Part shown: positions 1 through 5,677 of the stretch, one piece after another
How positions within the stretch are numbered: position 1 is the stretch's first letter
Layout of the letters: each line of letters opens with the position of its first letter
Assembly (NCBI GenBank): GCA_947453775.1
Contig: CANGHM010000029.1
Coordinates: forward strand, 1-6,828
From: Rickettsiales bacterium
GTDB lineage: Bacteria > Pseudomonadota > Alphaproteobacteria > Rickettsiales > Rickettsiaceae
Direction: 5' to 3'
DNA length: 6,828 bases
The notes under the pieces: model-generated
What the model saw: only the letters and a program-made list of their open reading frames with translations
Databases searched by the model: none
What the model was told of the DNA's origin: nothing
Program-made: the position numbers and the translations under genes

Positions 1-517
<517 letters not shown>

Positions 518-535
518 AATTCTGGTGTTATTGAC

Positions 536-555
536 GGATTTAGTTTCCTAAATCC
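536..555 (-). other. hairpin in the 16S leader
   Basis: GGATTTAG (536-543) and CTAAATCC (548-555) form a perfect 8-bp stem with a 4-nt loop. It lies about 20 nt upstream of the predicted mature 16S 5' end. It would be part of the transcribed leader and could help leader folding or processing. The classical RNase III processing stem pairs sequences from both sides of 16S, so this local hairpin need not be that site. Function is inferred. Confidence 0.4.
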
Positions 556-596
556 TTGTTTGCTGTCACTACCTTTGTTGTATCTTTTTTTACTTT

Positions 597-606
597 TTAA
601 ACAGCG
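597..606 (-). promoter_or_regulatory. boxA-like antitermination element in the rRNA leader
   Basis: On the minus strand the bases read CGCTGTTTAA, matching 8 of 10 positions of the rRNA boxA core TGCTCTTTAA. It lies just downstream of the predicted transcription start of the 16S promoter, in the leader where boxA (the NusB/NusE binding site) is expected. A short AT-rich match can occur by chance. Confidence 0.35.
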
Positions 607-617
607 CTTATGTAACT

Positions 618-646
618 AATCTACGCTCATTTGCCCCTCGTGTCAA
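618..646 (-). promoter_or_regulatory. sigma70-type promoter of the 16S rRNA gene
   Basis: On the minus strand, a perfect -35 hexamer TTGACA (641-646) is followed by an exact 17-bp spacer and a -10 hexamer TAGATT (618-623). The predicted start is near 611, giving a leader of about 95 nt before the mature 16S end. It lies in the gap between the upstream PRPP synthetase-like gene and 16S, so 16S has its own promoter. This is the best promoter match in the window. Confidence 0.8.
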
Positions 647-731
647 GCATGATTTGCAAAATTTTTTCACCCCTTGTTTATTAGCGCGGCTAAAAGCTTT
701 GCTGGATAAGGATATTTGGAAGATAAAATTT

Positions 732-1574
732 TTAAACTCTTTTTACATCGACCAAATTATGCAGCGCACATGCCAAAGCCTTAGAGCTTGGCAAAACCTT
801 AATTAGATCAGGAAAATCGTTCTTTAAAAGACTATCTGTTACATATACATTCTGCAAAGAAGATTTTTGCAAAAACTCTGAGGCGCGCGCTGAAAATAGG
901 CCATGAGTAATAAAAGCATTGATAGACTTAGCCTTATTTTGGACTAAAAATTCAACCCCAGCAATCAAGGTCGCACCACTATCAAGCAAATCATCAACAA
1001 TAATACAATCAAAATTACTAATATTATGCTCTGTATAGTCACTAGAACTTACCAAGCAAGATTTATTAGGCATTTTGTGCTTATTTAAGATAATAAATGG
1101 CGCCCCAACCTCTTGAGCAAAGGCCCTAGTACGCACACCCCCTCCCCTATCTGGCGAAATAAATAACAATCGATCAAGAGCAAAGTGTTTTAAAACGGGC
1201 TGAAATATTTTGAATGGTAAAATATTATACAAGCCTCTTTTGATATCATCGGGCTTAATAGAATGAATATCTAAAATAAAAATTTTATCTACGCCAGCAG
1301 CTTTCAAAAGAGCAAGAGTTAAGTTTCTCTGGCCAGTATCATCATCTTGCCTAGCATAGGGAAAATATGGCATCAAAGCAGTGATATTTTTTATACCCCT
1401 AACTCTTAAATAATGAATCAATGTTAAAAATTCAATTAAATGATCATTTGGACAAAGACCAAAAGAACTTATAACCAAAGCTCCACAATTAAAAAATTTT
1501 ACAGATAAATCAAGACTAATCTGACCATCATCAAATTTTTTAACATCAGCAAAAGCATATTCAAGATTTAACAA
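732..1574 (-). CDS. prs: divergent ribose-phosphate pyrophosphokinase (PRPP synthetase-like)
   Basis: Probable PRPP synthetase, which makes 5-phosphoribosyl diphosphate from ribose-5-phosphate and ATP for nucleotide, histidine and NAD synthesis in the cytosol. Visible family motifs, numbered from the TTG at 1574: FDDGQ at 14-18, PYFPYARQDD at 69-78, DIH at 102-104, SPDRGG at 140-145, and the PRPP-binding loop VDDLLDSGAT at 193-202, followed by THGLFS at 223-228. The catalytic flexible loop reads NKHKMP (164-169), so the lysine is kept but the usual KRRP arginine is replaced by lysine. The segment after ARQD is several residues shorter than the usual RxPITAK region. The 280 residues are fewer than the usual 310-320. 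Open frame with family-like sequence (LVLSIKYNHIAANIAKL) continues upstream of the TTG as far as a CTG at 1623-1625, which would give 297 residues; no ATG exists there. It follows the OmpW-like gene on the same strand and probably shares its transcript. A non-canonical homologue with another role is possible. Confidence 0.85.
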   Translation of the reverse strand: MLNLEYAFADVKKFDDGQISLDLSVKFFNCGALVISSFGLCPNDHLIEFLTLIHYLRVRGIKNITALMPYFPYARQDDDTGQRNLTLALLKAAGVDKIFILDIHSIKPDDIKRGLYNILPFKIFQPVLKHFALDRLLFISPDRGGGVRTRAFAQEVGAPFIILNKHKMPNKSCLVSSSDYTEHNISNFDCIIVDDLLDSGATLIAGVEFLVQNKAKSINAFITHGLFSARASEFLQKSSLQNVYVTDSLLKNDFPDLIKVLPSSKALACALHNLVDVKRV

Positions 1575-1634
1575 CTTAGCGATATTTGCTGCAATGTGAT
1601 TGTATTTAATCGATAAAACTAACAGAAGAAAATA

Positions 1635-2354
1635 TTAAAATTTAAAACCCAAGCCTACAGAAACAATCAATGGGTTAATTCTTAACTCTGTATTCATATC
1701 TTTTTCTGCTACCAAAAAGCCAGCATTGTATAAAATTTTAGTTGTTAAAAGATATTTTTTTACCTCAAAAGTAAAAATTGTATCGTCAGTAAAAAGCATA
1801 TCTAATCCAACTTGCAACACAGGTACCGCCTCAATCTTGCCTGGATGAAATGCTTTACAATCAGTAAATAAATAAGCAAGACCATACCCCCCGCCAAAAT
1901 AAGGACTAATGCCACCAAATGGGGCAATATGATACTGCAATATTACAGTAGCGGGTACTGCGTATAAATTATGATGCAAAGCTTTTGTATCTGGCTTACC
2001 AAAATCCTTCAACACTCCATCAATTACAGACTGCTTAGTTCTGTACACCTGCACACCCAAAGAGAATTCCGTTGCGATATGATTGGTAAAAAATATTGCT
2101 GCAGAAATATCTCCAGCAACACCATTTACCACCAAATCTCGCTGGTTTGAACTATTTGACTTAGCTGGAAATCCACTACCTACACTTTTTGCCAAAACGC
2201 CCGAACCCTTAAATTTAAAAATCCTTTTCTTGGAATCCTCGAAAAAATCAGGATAATCACTATAATAAGCATCTTGAGCATATACATCGAAAAGACACAT
2301 TATCAAAAACAATAAAAAAACACTGATTTTTCTATATGGATTAGTTGTTTGCAT
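1635..2354 (-). CDS. OmpW-like outer membrane beta-barrel protein
   Basis: A 239-residue exported protein predicted to form an 8-stranded outer membrane barrel. Residues 1-26 are a signal peptide: basic start (NPYRK), a hydrophobic core at about 11-22, and a cleavage site after VYA. The mature part alternates polar and hydrophobic residues, as in beta-strands. It holds OmpW-type phrases: FFTNHIATEFSLGV near 88-101, ATVILQYHIAP followed by SPYFGGGYGLAYLF near 135-163, VLQVGLDMLFTDDTIFTFEVKKYLL near 180-204, and the C-terminal strand NPLIVSVGLGFKF. The terminal phenylalanine fits recognition by the BAM machinery. OmpW proteins are small barrels linked to passage of hydrophobic molecules; the substrate here is unknown. 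The start ATG is the only one placed sensibly before the signal peptide, and there is no clear Shine-Dalgarno sequence. Its stop codon is in frame with the downstream PRPP synthetase gene. Family assignment is by remembered motif pattern only. Confidence 0.8.
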   Translation of the reverse strand: MQTTNPYRKISVFLLFLIMCLFDVYAQDAYYSDYPDFFEDSKKRIFKFKGSGVLAKSVGSGFPAKSNSSNQRDLVVNGVAGDISAAIFFTNHIATEFSLGVQVYRTKQSVIDGVLKDFGKPDTKALHHNLYAVPATVILQYHIAPFGGISPYFGGGYGLAYLFTDCKAFHPGKIEAVPVLQVGLDMLFTDDTIFTFEVKKYLLTTKILYNAGFLVAEKDMNTELRINPLIVSVGLGFKF

Positions 2355-2444
2355 AGCTAATCTGAAAAAAAATTAATATAGTTAAGATCTGTCAAGTACA
2401 TAAAACATATAAAACCATAATAAGTCACTCATAGATATACTTAT

Positions 2445-2471
2445 ATTATATTTTTTTAACCTTAGATGCAA
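2445..2471 (-). promoter_or_regulatory. candidate promoter for the OmpW-like gene
   Basis: On the minus strand a perfect -10 hexamer TATAAT (2445-2450) lies 15 bp downstream of a weak -35, TTGCAT (2466-2471). It would give a 5' leader of about 85 nt before the ATG at 2354. An alternative is the perfect -35 TTGACA at 2390-2395, but no good -10 lies at the right distance from it. The spacer is AT-rich, so chance -10 matches are common. Confidence 0.3.
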
Positions 2472-2544
2472 GTCGCGCCCTTAAGAATTGTTATAGTTAT
2501 TTGTCAAATGAGCTTAATAATAAAAACCATCCCCCTCTACCCCC

Positions 2545-2572
2545 TTGACTATTAAAACAAAATCAATAGAAT
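2545..2572 (+). promoter_or_regulatory. promoter of tRNA-Ala (and possibly the yihY-like gene)
   Basis: A -35 of TTGACT (2545-2550), a 16-bp spacer and a -10 of TAGAAT (2567-2572) are each one base from consensus. The predicted start near 2579 lies about 40 nt before the tRNA. No terminator is seen between the tRNA and the membrane-protein gene 35 nt downstream, so the same promoter may serve both. Confidence 0.65.
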
Positions 2573-2618
2573 CTAATTAAGGAGTAGCGGATTTTAAAAA
2601 ATATTAGCTTAACCATAA

Positions 2619-2693
2619 GGGGACGTAGCTCAGTGGTAGAGCATCTGCTTTGCACGCAGAGGGCCGGGGGTTCAATTCCCTTCGTCTCCACCA
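2619..2693 (+). tRNA. tRNA-Ala (anticodon TGC)
   Basis: A full cloverleaf can be folded by eye. The acceptor arms GGGGACG (2619-2625) and CGTCTCC (2683-2689) pair with a G3-U70 wobble, the identity element of alanine tRNAs. The D arm is GCTC/GAGC (2628-2631 and 2639-2642). The anticodon stem is TCTGC/GCAGA, with the loop TTTGCAC and anticodon TGC at 2651-2653. The T arm is GGGGG/CCCTT around TTCAATT (2671-2677) and includes two G-U pairs. The discriminator is A2690, and CCA (2691-2693) is encoded in the gene. This isoacceptor normally sits between 16S and 23S; here it stands alone. Confidence 0.97.
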
Positions 2694-2728
2694 ATTGCAT
2701 CCATCACTACCTCCATAATTGTCAAATA

Positions 2729-3553
2729 ATGAAATTTTTTATAAAATTGCTCAAAGCAATAAAAAACTCCGCATTAAATCTAGTTCTGTATCACGACGGT
2801 ATAGAGCACGCTGGATACTTGTCTTTTTTGATCCTATTTTCTCTTTTTCCATTCATAATATTTTTCTTATCCCTGACATCGGTGTTTGGCTTTTCTGAAT
2901 TTGCCGTAAAATTCCTATCAGTCATCATAGACTCTGTGCCAGGAAACATAGTTCAACAAAGAACCCAAGAGCTGTTAAACAACCCACCTCAAAGCCTTAT
3001 GACAATAGCTATTTTAGGCAGCATCTGGACAGCATCTTCCTTTGTGGAAGGCTTAAGAACGATCTTAAATAAAATATATAATCTAACTACCCCACCTAGC
3101 TATTTATTTCGTCGAATGCTTAGCATAGTACAATTTTTTTTGATTAGTATATTTTTATTTTGCGGCATGATGCTATTAGTAGTAGTACCGATTATAGTAG
3201 ATCGATTTAATGAAATACACCTAATAATGCAACAATTCAGCTCAATATCTTATCATGTACGATATATTTTAATTTTTCTGTGCTTATTTTTAAGTAGCTC
3301 TGGGCTGTACTACATTATACCTAATGTGAAAATTAAATACAGCCAAGTAGTACCAGGATCAATCTTAACAGTTTGCTTATGGCTATGCAGCGCTCATTTA
3401 CTCTCCAATTATATTAAATATTACAACCAACTAAATTTCCTTTATGGCTCAATAGGAAACATCATTCTTACCCTAATATTTTTTTATTGCAATAACTTGA
3501 TTTTTATCTATGGCGCTGAATTTAACTATCAAATATCAAAGCAAAAGGGCTAG
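2729..3553 (+). CDS. YihY/BrkB-family inner membrane protein
   Basis: A 274-residue polytopic inner membrane protein of the YihY/BrkB family (once misnamed ribonuclease BN), whose molecular function is not settled. Family signatures are visible: YLSFLILFSLFPFIIF near 29-44, a conserved SIWTASSFVEGLRTILNKIY stretch near 99-118, YYIIPNVKIKYSQVVPGSIL near 195-214, and YYNQLNFLYGSIGNIILTLIFFY near 231-253, followed by the GAEFN motif near 262-266. About six hydrophobic membrane spans are seen, and the length matches the family. The start chosen is the ATG in MKFFIKLL, because the open frame upstream of it runs through the tRNA-Ala gene and has no family resemblance. No Shine-Dalgarno sequence is evident. 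The gene starts 35 nt after the tRNA with no terminator between, suggesting co-transcription with tRNA-Ala. It could be a transporter or envelope factor; no substrate can be read from the sequence. Confidence 0.9.
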   Translation: MKFFIKLLKAIKNSALNLVLYHDGIEHAGYLSFLILFSLFPFIIFFLSLTSVFGFSEFAVKFLSVIIDSVPGNIVQQRTQELLNNPPQSLMTIAILGSIWTASSFVEGLRTILNKIYNLTTPPSYLFRRMLSIVQFFLISIFLFCGMMLLVVVPIIVDRFNEIHLIMQQFSSISYHVRYILIFLCLFLSSSGLYYIIPNVKIKYSQVVPGSILTVCLWLCSAHLLSNYIKYYNQLNFLYGSIGNIILTLIFFYCNNLIFIYGAEFNYQISKQKG

Positions 3554-3586
3554 ATAATTCTTCCTCATTAAGCTAAGATGAAAGCA

Positions 3587-3592
3587 TATAAT
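3587..3592 (+). promoter_or_regulatory. candidate -10 element before the lipoprotein-rnpA cluster
   Basis: A perfect TATAAT lies in the 55-bp gap after the yihY-like gene. No convincing -35 is present 16-18 bp upstream (CTCATT at 3564-3569). A start near 3599 would put the lipoprotein ATG at 3609 in a very short leader and would exclude the ATG at 3597. Confidence 0.35.
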
Positions 3593-3608
3593 TCTGATGA
3601 GACTAGAT

Positions 3609-3791
3609 ATGAACAAAAATATTTTCTTTATAGCGCTACCGCTATTATTAGCTTCGTGCGGAGCTGGCCAGGGACAACAGAACCCATTAGTCATTCCACC
3701 AGTTTTAAATAACAAACAAACTGTTGAGCATAATAACAATGTCCAGCCTATAAAATTACCTGCTGAGCCAAAAGATGCCAAGGCTAATTAA
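3609..3791 (+). CDS. small lipoprotein of unknown function
   Basis: A 60-residue predicted lipoprotein. A short basic start (MNKN) is followed by a hydrophobic run and the lipobox L14-A15-S16-C17, so signal peptidase II would cleave before Cys17 and leave a 44-residue anchored tail. The tail is low in complexity and rich in Asn, Gln and Pro, with NPLVIPP at 25-31. That phrase recalls the Pro-rich segment of small LptM-type and DUF3035-type envelope lipoproteins, but the match is too short to name a family. An in-frame ATG at 3597 would add MRLD; the later ATG gives a more typical signal peptide. The last 17 nt overlap the start of rnpA in another frame, which implies translational coupling and supports the ORF being real. 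The opposite-strand ORF at 3536-3781 has no such features. Confidence 0.7.
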   Translation: MNKNIFFIALPLLLASCGAGQGQQNPLVIPPVLNNKQTVEHNNNVQPIKLPAEPKDAKAN

Positions 3792-4173
3792 GGCCATCAA
3801 TACCGATTCCTTATTCCCAAATATCAATAAACGCGGCCGTAAATTTTATGGCGCTAATTTGATATTAGTAGCTTGTAAAAAAAGTAAGATTATGGATATC
3901 GATAAAGCCAACGATGATTTTTGCCATTATGCAATTAAGGCTAGCAGAAGAATTGGCAAAGCGGTAGTAAGAAACAAAATCAAACGTCGCTTGCGACATA
4001 GCATTGCCAATATAGCGAAAGATGATTCTTTGATCAGGCAATTTGCAATTCTTATAATACCTAAAACCAATTGCGCACAAATGAACTTTCAAACATTGCA
4101 AGATGAAATTTACGCTCTATTTAGCAATAGCTGCAAAAATAATTTTAAAGGAGGTAAAAGCTTGGCCCAATAG
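3775..4173 (+). CDS. rnpA: ribonuclease P protein component
   Basis: The protein subunit of RNase P, which binds the catalytic RNA and the 5' leader of precursor tRNAs during 5' maturation. The defining RNR motif is clear at residues 55-74 (KASRRIGKAVV, then RNKIKRRLR). A basic N-terminal segment (LIKAINTDSLFPNINKRGRKFYGANLILVA) fits the family pattern of a loop followed by a GRR-like strand. The length of 132 residues is normal. An acidic insert (DIDKANDD, 41-48) lies before the motif. The start is the ATG at 3775, which overlaps the lipoprotein gene by 17 nt and places the conserved LIKA segment at residue 4. The usual upstream rpmH and downstream yidD are both absent; a lipoprotein gene and a DUF167 gene flank it instead. 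The stop codon directly abuts the next ATG in the same frame. Confidence 0.93.
   Translation: MPRLIKAINTDSLFPNINKRGRKFYGANLILVACKKSKIMDIDKANDDFCHYAIKASRRIGKAVVRNKIKRRLRHSIANIAKDDSLIRQFAILIIPKTNCAQMNFQTLQDEIYALFSNSCKNNFKGGKSLAQ
4147..4155 (+). promoter_or_regulatory. strong Shine-Dalgarno-like sequence inside the rnpA 3' end
   Basis: AAAGGAGGT closely matches the anti-Shine-Dalgarno complement and is the only such site seen before any gene here. It ends 18 nt before the DUF167 ATG at 4174, longer than the usual 5-10 nt. A TTG at 4162-4164 is ideally spaced but runs into the rnpA stop codon after three codons. It may aid re-initiation on the DUF167 gene, or be a chance product of the Lys-Gly-Gly codons of rnpA. 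Confidence 0.5.
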
Positions 4174-4530
4174 ATGACATTATGCATATCACAGCTCTTT
4201 AAGCACGACGAAAATAACAAATCTGCCACATTTCACGCTAAACTTAAACCCGGAGCAAAAGTAGACCTTATTGAAGATATTTGTCAAATTAATTCCAAGT
4301 ATTATTTAAGAATTAAAATCAAAGCTCCAGCGATTGATGGCAAAGCCAATAAACACCTGATTGATTTTCTTAGCCAGCAATGGAAAATTAAAAAAAGTGA
4401 TGTGCAAATTATCTCTGGCCTTGCGAATCAATACAAAACCATTGCACTAAAAAATATATCATCTGAGCACTTGCAAAATATTTTTGCAGGATTTAAACTT
4501 GAGGCAGAGCAGCTAAAGTTAAGTTTTTGA
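4174..4530 (+). CDS. DUF167/YggU-family protein
   Basis: A 118-residue member of the DUF167 (YggU) family, small soluble proteins of unknown function found widely in bacteria and beyond. The hallmark segments are present in order: KLKPGAKVDLI (23-33), then IKAPAIDGKANKHLIDFL (49-66), then KKSDVQIISGLANQYKTIAL (73-92). These correspond to the family's VxPGAK, APPVDGKANxAL and VxIxSGxxSRxK stretches. The arginine usual in the last segment is replaced by Gln-Tyr. An extra 25 residues or so at the C-terminus extend beyond the common fold. The ATG follows the rnpA stop codon with no gap and in the same frame, so translation is probably coupled to rnpA. A strong Shine-Dalgarno-like sequence lies 18 nt upstream, an unusually long spacing. 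Confidence 0.9.
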   Translation: MTLCISQLFKHDENNKSATFHAKLKPGAKVDLIEDICQINSKYYLRIKIKAPAIDGKANKHLIDFLSQQWKIKKSDVQIISGLANQYKTIALKNISSEHLQNIFAGFKLEAEQLKLSF

Positions 4531-4536
4531 TAAACT

Positions 4537-5331
4537 ATGTCTAAACAAATCCAAGTAGTACAATACGATCCCAACTGGCCAATTATTTTCCAAACTCTAA
4601 AGCAATACATTGCATCAGCTTTAGGTGAAAATCTTCTAGAAATTCATCATATTGGCTCAACATCAGTGCCAGGACTTGCTGCTAAACCAAAGATCGACAT
4701 TCTTGCGGTGGTAAGAAATCCATCGCTGGCAATAAATCAATTAGAAACAATTGGATTGCAACACAAAGGAGAATACAACATCCCCTTGCATTACGGTTTT
4801 AGTAAACGCGCAGAAGTCAACATCAATCTGCATATGTATGAGGCCAACCATGCTGAAATCGAGCTTAACCTGATGTTTAGAGATTATCTGCGGCAGCATT
4901 TAGAAGCTAGAGAAGCTTACGCGCAGCTAAAAACCGAGCTATTAGAAGATACCTCATCCATGCAAAAAGAAAATTCTTGCTTTAGCAACTACACATTGCG
5001 CAAAGGCGATTTTATTCGATCTATATTAAAAGCGGCGGGCTTTAATCAAATACGCATCCTTAAATGCAACGATAAAACCGAATGGCAAGCTGCCAAGTTG
5101 TTACGGCAAAAATATTTCTTAACGCATGGCAAAATAGACGATTTAGCAAATCTATTTAATGATGCAAACAACACACACCTTGTTTTATACCAAGGATGCG
5201 ATATTATCGGCTATGCTCACATCGAATTTTCCACTAACATCAAGCATATAATTGTTGAGAGTAGTGATGGGCCTAAAGAGCAATTTTTACAGCTAATTCA
5301 CAAATGGCTAGAAAGGGTGAATATGCATTAG
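4537..5331 (+). CDS. GrpB-family nucleotidyltransferase-fold protein fused to a probably truncated GNAT domain
   Basis: A 264-residue two-domain protein. Residues 4-165 are a GrpB/UPF0157 domain (nucleotidyltransferase fold): VVQYDPNWPIIF at 7-18, the signature HIGSTSVPGLAAKPKIDI at 38-55, and the later NLHMYEANHAEIELNLMFRDYLR at 97-119. Residues 172-264 resemble the start of a GNAT acetyltransferase (an opening helix, then HLVLYQGCDIIGYAHIEF at 214-231). The usual acetyl-CoA loop (Q/RxxGxG) is not recognisable; the sequence reads ESSDGPKEQF (241-250). The domain stops after KWLERVNMH, before the FY-x-K-x-GF region expected near a GNAT C-terminus. The base after the stop begins a 100-bp inverted-repeat element, so insertion may have removed the end. 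GrpB biochemistry is poorly defined, and acetyltransferase activity is doubtful here. It starts 6 nt after DUF167, in the same frame, and probably shares its transcript. Confidence 0.87.
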   Translation: MSKQIQVVQYDPNWPIIFQTLKQYIASALGENLLEIHHIGSTSVPGLAAKPKIDILAVVRNPSLAINQLETIGLQHKGEYNIPLHYGFSKRAEVNINLHMYEANHAEIELNLMFRDYLRQHLEAREAYAQLKTELLEDTSSMQKENSCFSNYTLRKGDFIRSILKAAGFNQIRILKCNDKTEWQAAKLLRQKYFLTHGKIDDLANLFNDANNTHLVLYQGCDIIGYAHIEFSTNIKHIIVESSDGPKEQFLQLIHKWLERVNMH

Positions 5332-5431
5332 TATAGTCAATTAAGTTGAAGTTTGATACTAGAAGTAGCCTATAGCACTACTGTAACATAGTAAAGGGCG
5401 CAATGATGAAGTTGCAAATCAATTGACTATA
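5332..5431 (+). mobile_element. 100-bp MITE-like element or IS remnant with terminal inverted repeats
   Basis: The ends are perfect 11-bp inverted repeats: TATAGTCAATT (5332-5342) and AATTGACTATA (5421-5431). Imperfect pairing continues inward to about 28 bp from each end (GTTGAAGTTTGAT against the reverse of GATGAAGTTGC). Between them are about 45 bp with no coding capacity. TA ends are typical of IS630/Tc1-mariner relatives, which insert at TA and duplicate it, so this is best read as a non-autonomous miniature element or solo remnant; the family is inferred. It starts at the base after the GrpB-GNAT stop codon. Its hairpin could also act as a weak transcription stop. Confidence 0.6.
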
Positions 5432-5552
5432 GCAACCCTAACTTACTTTACTTCACTCGTGATGAGGACTGATATTCGTCTAATAGCTAGGTGTTTATTT
5501 ACCCAATAATTCTGATTTAATGCTAAATAATTTTTATAACATGAAACTTACC

Positions 5553-5575
5553 ATCTACATAATGATTATGTAGAT
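5553..5575. repeat. perfect 10-bp inverted repeat (hairpin or operator-like)
   Basis: ATCTACATAA (5553-5562) and TTATGTAGAT (5566-5575) pair perfectly around a 3-nt TGA loop. There is no run of T on either side long enough for a standard intrinsic terminator. It lies about 40 bp upstream of the -35 of the next gene, so it could be a weak bidirectional terminator or a binding site for a dimeric regulator. Role not determinable. Confidence 0.5.
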
Positions 5576-5613
5576 TTCTAATCGCAGTAAAAAAATATTA
5601 TTATTAAATTAGT

Positions 5614-5641
5614 TTGATATTTATCTGTAAAATGCTATGAT
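5614..5641 (+). promoter_or_regulatory. promoter of the coiled-coil protein gene
   Basis: TTGATA (5614-5619), a 16-bp spacer and TATGAT (5636-5641) fit a sigma70-type promoter. The predicted start near 5648 leaves a leader of about 30 nt before the ATG at 5678. The leader contains a 7-bp AT-only inverted repeat and no Shine-Dalgarno sequence. Confidence 0.6.
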
Positions 5642-5677
5642 TTGTATATAAGAAATAATTTTTAATTATTATCGCGC

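Larger units (their letters stand above)
5432..5677. other. intergenic spacer after the inverted-repeat element
   Basis: No convincing gene is seen on either strand in these 246 bp; with the element at 5332-5431, the whole gap is 346 bp. The spacer carries the perfect hairpin at 5553-5575 and the promoter at 5614-5641. A very AT-rich 7-bp inverted repeat, AATAATT/AATTATT, lies at 5654-5670 in the leader of the following gene. I looked in the forward frames after the element for the missing GNAT end and did not recognise it. Confidence 0.6.

Noticed and set aside
681..693. Short hairpin TTAGC/GCTAA between the PRPP synthetase gene and the 16S promoter, considered as a terminator
   Set aside because: The stem is only 5 bp and no T tract follows in either direction.
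2633..2728. N-terminal extension of the YihY-like protein
   Set aside because: The extension reads through the tRNA-Ala gene; the ATG at 2729 fits the family start.
3536..3781. Minus-strand ORF opposite the lipoprotein gene
   Set aside because: The plus-strand ORF has a proper lipoprotein signal and overlaps rnpA in a coupled way; the minus ORF looks like its shadow.
3865..4101. Minus-strand ORF within rnpA
   Set aside because: It is antisense to the well-supported RNR-motif region of rnpA.
4428..4610. Minus-strand ORF across the DUF167/GrpB junction
   Set aside because: It is antisense to two supported genes and has no recognisable domain.
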